A DNA stretch of 5,618 nt from contig JAEWCW010000113.1 of NCBI GenBank assembly GCA_023390415.1, forward strand, positions 1 to 5,618. The letters are read 5' to 3'. The DNA is from Pseudomonadota bacterium (GTDB taxonomy: Bacteria; Pseudomonadota; Alphaproteobacteria; Sphingomonadales; Sphingomonadaceae). Under the pieces are notes generated by a model that was not told the DNA's origin, did no database searches, and saw nothing but the letters and a program-made list of their open reading frames with translations. Shown here piece by piece: positions 1 through 5,107 of the stretch. The translations under genes and the position numbers were made by a program. The stretch's first letter is position 1; every line of letters begins with the position of its first letter.

Positions 1-1301
1 CCCAGAGCCAGATCGAGATGCGCCGCGACGTCTGGTTCCCGGTCCTCGTCCCGCTCTGGTCCGAATATCGCGGCCGGCTGATCGCGGCGATGGAGGGCGA
101 CGCCGAGCGCACCCGCACCGGCGCCGATACGCTCCAGAGCGTCGAGAACAGCTACAAGGTCTTCCAGGGCCAGTGGGGCGCGCTCCGCGAGGACGAGTTC
201 GCCGGCCGCCTCGCATCTGCCGAGCGCGAGCTCCGCGCCCGCACCGCCGGCGATTCCGCGCTCCAGTCGAGCATCGGCGATCCCTGGGCCGATGTGGGGC
301 GCGCGACCGATGCCTTCTCGGCCATCTATCCCGAATATCTGATGCTGGAATCGCGCGCTGGCTGGGGCTCCAGCCTGTTTCGGTACGCCCGCCAGCTCGT
401 CCGTGCGGCCGTCGAGCGCGAGAAGCCGGAGGCCGAGCGCCTGCCCGCTTACACCAGCTCCAACCTGCCTTTGCTCGAGCACACCTTGCTCGACGAGGCG
501 CCGGTCTATCCCTGGCTCGAAGAGCTCACCATGGGCTTCTGGCTGTCCAAGACCCGCGAGCTTCTCGGCGCCGACGACGCCCGAGTCCGCGCGCTGCTCG
601 GGCGCGAATCCCCCGAGGCGATGGCCGAGCGGCTGGTCGCCGGCTCGCGCCTCGCCGATCCGGCGGTGCGCCGCCAGCTCTGGACCGGTGGGATCGCCGC
701 GATCCGCGCCTCGGAGGATCCGATGATCCGCCTCGCGCTGGCCGCCGAGGAGCATAGCCGGCCGCTGCTCGACCGCTACCGGGCCGAGGTCGACGCGCCG
801 ACCACCGCCGCCCAGGCGCGCCTCGCCCGCGCCCGCTTCGCGGCCTATGGCGACGCCAATTATCCGGACGCGACCTTCACCCTTCGGATCTCCTACGGCT
901 CGGTCCAGGGCTGGAGCGAGAATGGCCGGGAGATCCCGCCGATGACCCGGATCGGCGGCCTCTACGAGCGCGCGACCGGCGCCCCGCCCTACGATCTCCC
1001 GCCGCAATGGGCGGCCGCCGAGAACCGGGTGAACAAGGACGTCGTGTTCAATTTCGTCTCGAACAACGACATTATCGGCGGCAACAGCGGCTCGCCGGTG
1101 ATCGCGCGCGACGGCTCGGTGATCGGCGCTGCCTTCGACGGCAACATCCACTCGCTCGGCGGCGCCTTCGGCTTCGACCCGCGGCTCAACCGCACCGTCA
1201 CCGTTTCCGCCGCCGCGGTCCAGGAGGCCTTGCGCAACGTCTACGGCGCCGACGCCCTCCTCGCCGAGCTGAATCGGCCAGCGGCGCGGCGGAGGCGCTG
1301 A
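1..1301 (+). CDS. S46 family dipeptidyl-peptidase (DPP7/DPP11 type), C-terminal part
   Basis: Partial gene. The frame is open from base 3 with no start in view, so the ATG at 18 is only an internal Met. S46 enzymes are periplasmic serine peptidases that remove dipeptides from peptide N-termini. The diagnostic block is GGNSGSPV, with the nucleophilic Ser encoded at 1086-1088 (about 362 codons into the visible frame), followed by the family-like FDGN and ending about 70 residues later, as in characterised members. Further upstream, YPDATFTLRISYG (from 861) is also family-typical. The preceding part is rich in predicted helix and fits the S46 helical domain. Known members are about 700-720 residues, so roughly 290 N-terminal residues are missing, including the signal peptide and the catalytic His and Asp, which cannot be checked here. 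The residue 18 positions after the Ser is Gly. In Porphyromonas gingivalis enzymes Gly at this place marks DPP7 (hydrophobic P1) and Arg marks DPP11 (acidic P1), so DPP7-like specificity is inferred. The protein ends in an Arg-rich tail. Confidence 0.93.
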   Translation, partial: QSQIEMRRDVWFPVLVPLWSEYRGRLIAAMEGDAERTRTGADTLQSVENSYKVFQGQWGALREDEFAGRLASAERELRARTAGDSALQSSIGDPWADVGRATDAFSAIYPEYLMLESRAGWGSSLFRYARQLVRAAVEREKPEAERLPAYTSSNLPLLEHTLLDEAPVYPWLEELTMGFWLSKTRELLGADDARVRALLGRESPEAMAERLVAGSRLADPAVRRQLWTGGIAAIRASEDPMIRLALAAEEHSRPLLDRYRAEVDAPTTAAQARLARARFAAYGDANYPDATFTLRISYGSVQGWSENGREIPPMTRIGGLYERATGAPPYDLPPQWAAAENRVNKDVVFNFVSNNDIIGGNSGSPVIARDGSVIGAAFDGNIHSLGGAFGFDPRLNRTVTVSAAAVQEALRNVYGADALLAELNRPAARRRR

Positions 1302-1312
1302 AGCCCTAGATC

Positions 1313-1340
1313 GGGGCGGGGCGCCGCGCAGCCCCGCCCT
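1313..1340 (+). terminator. GC-rich stem-loop, probable terminator of the S46 peptidase gene
   Basis: It starts 12 bases after the peptidase stop. GGGCGGGGC (1314-1322) pairs perfectly with GCCCCGCCC (1331-1339) around an 8-base loop, with an extra G-T pair outside (1313/1340). The 9-bp all-GC stem is very stable. No T-run follows, so it is not a textbook intrinsic terminator. It may need Rho or act as a 3'-end stabiliser. Confidence 0.5.
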
Positions 1341-1346
1341 CCGACT

Positions 1347-1381
1347 GTCCGCCCCCGGACGTTCTCTGTCCGGAAACGGAC
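1347..1381. repeat. Two tandem GTCCG-N4-CGGAC palindromes
   Basis: The first copy is 1347-1360 (GTCCG, CCCC, CGGAC) and the second is 1368-1381 (GTCCG, GAAA, CGGAC), separated by 7 bases. Equivalent positions are exactly 21 bp apart, about two helical turns, so both would lie on the same DNA face. As RNA, the second copy would be a 5-bp stem closed by a GAAA tetraloop. Possible roles are a dimer-binding operator pair, part of a dispersed intergenic repeat, or accessory 3'-end hairpins of the peptidase transcript. The sequence alone does not decide between them. Confidence 0.6.
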
Positions 1382-1459
1382 GCATTCCCATCTCGTCGAC
1401 CGCTTCCCGCAAGAGCGATCATTTGGCACGGCTCGTGCTCAATGCATCCCGTAGGTGAC
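1382..1459. other. Non-coding spacer upstream of the receptor promoter
   Basis: No convincing gene was found. The only structure seen is a small perfect inverted repeat, GCACG-GCT-CGTGC (1426-1438), and the left arm of a flanking dyad, GGTGAC (1454-1459). Short open frames crossing this stretch on the minus strand lack ribosome binding sites and family resemblance. Confidence 0.5.
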
Positions 1460-1487
1460 TTGCCAGATGCTACAAATGTAGCATAAT
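1460..1487 (+). promoter_or_regulatory. Sigma70-type promoter of the receptor/GIN operon
   Basis: The -35 element is TTGCCA (1460-1465; consensus TTGACA) and the -10 is CATAAT (1482-1487; consensus TATAAT), each one mismatch from consensus, with a 16-bp spacer. This is an AT-rich island in very GC-rich DNA. Transcription would start near 1494, giving a leader of about 20 bases that consists mainly of the ribosome binding site. The assignment rests on the element match and position, not on experiment. Confidence 0.7.
1467..1484. promoter_or_regulatory. BlaI/MecI/CopY-like operator palindrome within the promoter
   Basis: ATGCTACAAATGTAGCAT is a perfect dyad with 8-bp arms around a central AA. 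Its core, TACA-NN-TGTA, is the known recognition core of BlaI/MecI/CopY winged-helix repressors. It fills the -35/-10 spacer and overlaps the first bases of the -10, so a bound dimer should block RNA polymerase. No regulator gene of this family lies in the window, so the identity of the binding protein is inferred from the motif only. Confidence 0.65.
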
Positions 1488-1498
1488 AGGGTCACCGC

Positions 1499-1507
1499 AA
1501 GGGGAGG
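1499..1507 (+). promoter_or_regulatory. Shine-Dalgarno site that fixes the TTG start
   Basis: AAGGGGAGG ends 7 bases before the TTG at 1515, which is good spacing. The next in-frame ATG at 1533 is about 25 bases away, too far for this site. The ribosome binding site therefore supports TTG as the start. Confidence 0.75.
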
Positions 1508-1514
1508 ATTTGCA

Positions 1515-3638
1515 TTGAGAATTCGGGCTCGGATGGCTTCGGCCCTGGCAATTGCGGCGGCGCTTGCCGCGCACTCCTCGATAGCTTCGGCGCAGACTGA
1601 TCCGGTAACGCCCGCCGAGACGCCGCCGGCCACCGACGATCCCGCGACGGGCGAGACCGCTGCGACTCCGACCTCGGTGGGCCCGCGCAGCTACACGCCG
1701 CAGGACTTCGCCCGCTTCGCGCCGCGCACCGCCCTCGACATGGTCCGCCAGGTGCCCGGCTTCACCATCCGCGACGCGCCCGAGCAGCGCGGCCTCGGCC
1801 AGGCCAGCGCCAACGTCCTGCTCAACGGCCGGCGGATCGGGGGCAAGTCGGACGATATCGCCACTCAGCTCCAGCGCATCCCGGCGGCCAATGTCATCCG
1901 GATCGACATCGTCGACGGCGCCACTCTCGACGTCCCCGGTCTCTCCGGCGACGTCGCCAACGTCATCACCCGCGCCACCCGGACCACCGGCCAGTTCGCC
2001 TGGCGCCCCGAATTCCGCGCCCATCATACCGATCCGCTCTTCACGCGCTTCGAACTCTCCGTCAGCGGCCAGACGGGTCCCGTCGAATGGACGTTCGGCC
2101 TGGAGAACCAGGGCAATCGCAGTGGCGCCGGCGGGTTCACGGAGATTCTCGGGCCGAACCGCGAGTTCCGGGAGCTTCGCGACGACGTCTGGACCAACAA
2201 TACGGACCAGCCCCGGGCGAGCGCGCGCTTCGTCTACGACGGGCCGGGCTCGTCGGTCGGCAATCTCAACATGTCCTACCGCCGCTACTGGCACGATTAT
2301 GACGAGCTCTCGCTGCGCTCGACGACCGGCCTTCCGGACAGGACCCGCACGGTCGTCCAGGAAGTTCATGGCTGGGAATATGAGATTGGCGGCGATTTCG
2401 AATTCGCGCTCGGGCCCGGCCGGCTCAAGCTGATCGGCCTCAACCAGGTCGAGCGCGAGCCGGTCGACACGACCGTCGTTACCGCCTTCGCCGACGGCCG
2501 GCCGTCGGTCGGAAGCCGCTCGCACCGAGTCTCGGACGAGATCGAGCGGATCGGCCGTGCCGAATATCGCTGGCGCGGCGGCGGCGCGGACTGGCAGATT
2601 TCGGGCGAGGGCGCGTTCAACAGCCTGGACGTCGCGACCGACCTGTTCGTGCTCCAGGCCGACGGCACGTTCGGCCAGATTCCCTTCCCGAACGGCACCG
2701 GCAGGGTCGAGGAGGACCGCTACGAGCTGATGGGCAGCTACGGCCGCCAGCTCGCCTCGAACCTCACGATGCAGCTTTCCGGCGGCGGCGAATATTCGCA
2801 GCTTCGCCAGGTCGGCCTGGGCGGGCTCACCCGCAGCTTCTGGCGCCCCAAGGGCCAGCTCAACCTCGCCTGGCGACCGGATCCGCGCACGACGATCAAC
2901 GTCCGCGCCCAGCGCCGGGTGCTCCAGCTCAACTTCCTCGATTTCCTCGCCGTGGTGAACCTGAGCGACGAGCGCGAGAATGCGGGCAATACCGAGCTCG
3001 TCCCGCCCCAGGCGTGGGACCTCGATATCGAGGGTATCCGCAACCTCGGCCGCTATGGGCAGACCCGGCTCAAGCTCTATGGCCGCTGGTACGACGACAT
3101 TGTCGATACAATCCCGATCGGGCCGACCGGCGAATCGCCCGGCAACATCGATCATGCCCAGGCTTATGGGATCGAGTGGGCGACCACCTTCAACTTCGAT
3201 CCCATGGGCTGGCGCGGCGCTCGGCTCGACGCGCGCTTCCAGCTTCAGACCAGCAGCGTCCGCGATCCGCTGACCGGCGAGAAGCGCGAGGTCAGCAATT
3301 TCCTCCAGCGCCTCGTCGTGCTCGGCCTTCGCCATGACATCCCGAACAGCGACTGGGCCTGGGGCGGAAACCTCGAATATGTGATCGGGGCCCGCGAATA
3401 TCGGCTCACCGAGACCGGCCGCCAGTGGGAAGGGCCGGTCTGGACCAGCCTGTTCGTCGAGCACAAGGATGTGATGGGCCTGACCGTCCGCGCCTCGGTC
3501 ACCAACCTGACCGGCGCCCGCTCGATGTGGGACCGCACCGTCTATGTGAACCGCCGCGACGGGCCCGTTGCCTTCTTCGAGGACCGCAACCGCACGATCG
3601 GACCGATCTTCTCCTTCTCGGTCCGCGGCCGATTCTGA
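1515..3638 (+). CDS. TonB-dependent-receptor-type outer membrane protein (plug + beta-barrel)
   Basis: A 707-residue protein, a normal length for this superfamily. Starting at TTG gives a basic N-region (MRIRAR) and a signal peptide with likely cleavage at ASA|Q (residues 24-26|27). A Pro/Thr/Ala-rich linker (about 27-57) leads to a plug domain (about 60-153) with recognisable blocks: ALDMVRQVPGF, VLLNGRRIGGK, IPAANVIRIDIVDG and LSGDVANVITRA. The remaining 550 or so residues alternate polar and hydrophobic residues and are rich in aromatics, as in a barrel. The block GNTELVPP (from 491) resembles the conserved barrel segment of TonB receptors and related OMP barrels. The chain ends in FSFSVRGRF with a terminal Phe, the outer membrane insertion signature, and contains no Cys. 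No clear canonical TonB box is visible before the plug, so energy coupling to TonB is unproven. The substrate cannot be read from sequence. It is the first gene of an operon with the GIN protein 18 bp downstream, and probably controlled by the palindrome in its promoter. Confidence 0.88.
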   Translation: MRIRARMASALAIAAALAAHSSIASAQTDPVTPAETPPATDDPATGETAATPTSVGPRSYTPQDFARFAPRTALDMVRQVPGFTIRDAPEQRGLGQASANVLLNGRRIGGKSDDIATQLQRIPAANVIRIDIVDGATLDVPGLSGDVANVITRATRTTGQFAWRPEFRAHHTDPLFTRFELSVSGQTGPVEWTFGLENQGNRSGAGGFTEILGPNREFRELRDDVWTNNTDQPRASARFVYDGPGSSVGNLNMSYRRYWHDYDELSLRSTTGLPDRTRTVVQEVHGWEYEIGGDFEFALGPGRLKLIGLNQVEREPVDTTVVTAFADGRPSVGSRSHRVSDEIERIGRAEYRWRGGGADWQISGEGAFNSLDVATDLFVLQADGTFGQIPFPNGTGRVEEDRYELMGSYGRQLASNLTMQLSGGGEYSQLRQVGLGGLTRSFWRPKGQLNLAWRPDPRTTINVRAQRRVLQLNFLDFLAVVNLSDERENAGNTELVPPQAWDLDIEGIRNLGRYGQTRLKLYGRWYDDIVDTIPIGPTGESPGNIDHAQAYGIEWATTFNFDPMGWRGARLDARFQLQTSSVRDPLTGEKREVSNFLQRLVVLGLRHDIPNSDWAWGGNLEYVIGAREYRLTETGRQWEGPVWTSLFVEHKDVMGLTVRASVTNLTGARSMWDRTVYVNRRDGPVAFFEDRNRTIGPIFSFSVRGRF

Positions 3639-3643
3639 CCCAT

Positions 3644-3649
3644 GGGAGA
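3644..3649 (+). promoter_or_regulatory. Shine-Dalgarno site selecting the third ATG of the GIN gene
   Basis: GGGAGA lies 7 bases before the ATG at 3657. Two other in-frame ATGs (3642, 3651) precede it. The first overlaps this site and the second is only one base after it, so 3657 is the best-supported start. No comparable site precedes 3642. Confidence 0.6.
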
Positions 3650-3656
3650 CATGTTC

Positions 3657-4211
3657 ATGAGGAATCTCGCCCTTCTCGCCGCGGTTGCGCTCGCGGCACC
3701 CGCGGCCGCCCAGACGCCGATCCCGGTCCGCGCCTTCGATTCGATCGAGCTGGTCGGTGGCGGAGAGGTCATCGTCCGGCACGGCGCCCAGCAGCGGGTC
3801 ACGCTGATCAGCGGCGACCGAGAGCTCGCGGCGTTCGAGGTGGACAGGGACAATGATCTCGTCATCCGCGCCTGCCGCCGGACCTGCCGCAACCATAATC
3901 TTCGGGTCGAGGTGGTGACCCCCGCGCTGGACGGTATCGCCATCACCGGCGGCGGCAGGATCCGGACCGAGCAGGGCTTCGCGGCGCGGCGCTCGATCGC
4001 GCTGGCGGTCACCGGTGGCGGCGATCTCGATGCCCGCACTATCCGCGCCGACAGCGTCGCAGCGGCTGTCCGTGGTGGCGGCCGGATCTCGACTACGGCC
4101 GAGCGCAGCCTCGTCGCCTCGGTCAGCGGTGGCGGCGCCATTCGCTACCGTGGCGACCCCGCCAAGACCGTCTCGATCAATGGCGGCGGCGCCGTCGAGC
4201 CGGACCGCTAG
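3657..4211 (+). CDS. Exported GIN-domain (DUF2807-type) protein
   Basis: 184 residues from the ATG at 3657; ATGs at 3642 and 3651 are in-frame alternatives. MRNLALLAAVALAAPAAA is a signal peptide with likely cleavage before Gln19. There is no lipobox Cys, so the mature protein is expected to be soluble in the periplasm or surface-associated. The mature chain opens with FDSIELVGGGEVIV, like the start of head-GIN/DUF2807 domains, which form repetitive beta structures and are found in putative adhesin heads of largely unknown function. A GGG turn recurs at residues 34, 98, 120, 140, 158 and 176; the last five are 18-22 residues apart, consistent with successive beta rungs. Family members usually show GSG-type turns, so the GGG bias is a local flavour. 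A close Cys pair (Cys73 and Cys77, CRRTC) lies before the repeats and may form a disulfide. It follows the receptor gene by 18 bp and lacks a promoter of its own, so co-transcription is very likely. A role as partner of the receptor is inference. Confidence 0.82.
   Translation: MRNLALLAAVALAAPAAAQTPIPVRAFDSIELVGGGEVIVRHGAQQRVTLISGDRELAAFEVDRDNDLVIRACRRTCRNHNLRVEVVTPALDGIAITGGGRIRTEQGFAARRSIALAVTGGGDLDARTIRADSVAAAVRGGGRISTTAERSLVASVSGGGAIRYRGDPAKTVSINGGGAVEPDR
4208..4211. other. Interlocked convergent stop codons in CTAG
   Basis: The GIN gene ends with TAG at 4209-4211 on the plus strand, and the methyltransferase ends with TAG read from 4210 to 4208 on the minus strand. Both stops lie in a single palindromic CTAG. 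There is no intergenic space and no hairpin with a T-run nearby, so the two transcripts must overlap at their 3' ends. Confidence 0.9.
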
Positions 4212-4999
4212 ACCTTCCGCGCGACGATCTCGGCGACGATCGGCGTGATCATCCGCGAGCCCGGTGGTGGCCGGTCCAGTACCCCGCCGAGGCGCTCGGC
4301 CTCCGCGTCCTCGAGATAACCGAGCGCGGCGAGCCGCCTCGCACCGGTCGCCATGAAGGAGGCCGGCCACTGCCAGGCCTGCTCGGTCCGCTCGACGATC
4401 ATGGCGTGCGGCCGCGCCTCGACCAGCTCCAGCCCCTCCGCTTCGAGCCAGGCCGGCAGCTGGAGCGCGATGTCGGGCTCGCCGCCGCTATCGCGCCAGC
4501 TCCGGATCACGGCGTCGCGGAAGCGCTTGTGATCGGGATCGGGCGGCATCAGCCGCCACGCGCCGTAGTCGGCATATTCGTGGAACACGGCCACCCCGCC
4601 AGGCCTCAGCGCGCGTGCGATATGGCCGACAGTTCGCTGAGGCTCGGCGACGAAGGAGAGCACCCAGCGGCACCAGGCGGCGTCGGCAACGCCCTCGCCG
4701 AAAGGCTCGGTCACGTCCTGCTCGCGAACCTCGACATTGGCGAGGCCGCGCGACTTCAGCGCTTCGACGAAGCTATGCGACCGTTCGAGCGCGATCACTT
4801 CGCCCGTAGGGCCGACCAACTGGGAAAGATCGGCGCTCGCCCAGCCCGGCCCGGCGCCGACGTCGATCACCGTCTGGCCGGCAGCTATCCCCGCGCGGCG
4901 CCACGCCTCGAGCACGCGCTCGCGCCACACCCTGTGCTGGAGGCCCAGCCGCTCGATCTCGTCCGCCTCGGTGCCGAGGACATAATCGCCGTCGCTCAT
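4208..4999 (-). CDS. Class I SAM-dependent methyltransferase, substrate unknown
   Basis: 263 residues from the ATG at 4999. A GTG at 5035 would add 12 low-complexity Arg/Pro-rich residues and has no ribosome binding site; a weak GGGGGCGG directly precedes the ATG. The Rossmann-fold signature is clear: motif I VIDVGAGPG (44-52) for SAM binding, acidic Glu72 ending the second strand (VIALE) for ribose contact, Asp95 in EQDV near the adenine, and LRPGG (131-135) after the strand-4 region WVLSFVAEP. The N-terminal segment YVLGTEADEIERLGLQ is shared in style with a group of UbiE/Methyltransf_11-like small-molecule methyltransferases. The variable C-terminal half (about 140-250), which normally forms the substrate lid, does not resemble an enzyme I can name. 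The protein is cytoplasmic, with no signal or membrane segment. It lies downstream of rpsI on the same strand but behind a strong terminator, so it probably has its own promoter, which I could not identify. Confidence 0.85.
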   Translation of the reverse strand: MSDGDYVLGTEADEIERLGLQHRVWRERVLEAWRRAGIAAGQTVIDVGAGPGWASADLSQLVGPTGEVIALERSHSFVEALKSRGLANVEVREQDVTEPFGEGVADAAWCRWVLSFVAEPQRTVGHIARALRPGGVAVFHEYADYGAWRLMPPDPDHKRFRDAVIRSWRDSGGEPDIALQLPAWLEAEGLELVEARPHAMIVERTEQAWQWPASFMATGARRLAALGYLEDAEAERLGGVLDRPPPGSRMITPIVAEIVARKV

Positions 5000-5049
5000 C
5001 CGCCCCCGATGCCGCGGGGCGCGGGGGCGCGCCACACGAATCTTGCGCC
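5000..5049 (-). other. Upstream region of the methyltransferase, no clear promoter
   Basis: About 50 very GC-rich bases between the rpsI terminator and the methyltransferase ATG. No pair of -35/-10 elements with acceptable spacing was found on the minus strand. Expression could come from a non-canonical promoter or from readthrough of the terminator. Confidence 0.35.
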
Positions 5050-5050
5050 C

Positions 5051-5082
5051 AAAGAAAAAGGGCGGCCCCGAAGGACCGCCCT
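5051..5082 (-). terminator. Intrinsic terminator of rpsI
   Basis: Read on the minus strand, AGGGCGGTCC pairs with GGGCCGCCCT around a TTCG loop (10 pairs including one G-U), followed immediately by TTTT, C, TTT. It begins about 25 bases after the rpsI stop. The G-U pair becomes a C-A mismatch on the plus strand, so the hairpin is better formed in the rpsI direction. Confidence 0.92.
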
Positions 5083-5107
5083 CTCTTTTCGATCGAAAGC
5101 CGAGCGA

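Noticed and set aside
173..757. Alternative-frame plus-strand open frame inside the peptidase
   Set aside because: An Arg/Ala/Pro-rich shadow of the S46 frame, with no ribosome binding site or recognisable domain.
1426..1438. GCACG-GCT-CGTGC inverted repeat as a terminator or operator
   Set aside because: The stem is only 5 bp with a 3-base loop, has no T-run and has no link to a promoter element; it is easily expected by chance.
1439..1633. 64-codon minus-strand frame overlapping the receptor promoter and signal peptide
   Set aside because: It would overlap the promoter and the receptor start in antisense. No ribosome binding site or similarity to a known protein was seen.
1470..4370. 966-codon open frame on the minus strand across the receptor and GIN genes
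   Set aside because: It lies antisense to two well-supported genes with signal peptides and family motifs. Its translation is Asp/Arg/Ala/Gly-rich without any family signature, as expected from the codon bias of high-GC DNA.
4997..5035. Upstream GTG (5035) as the methyltransferase start
   Set aside because: The added residues are low-complexity Arg/Pro, no ribosome binding site precedes the GTG, and the family-like sequence begins right after the ATG at 4999.
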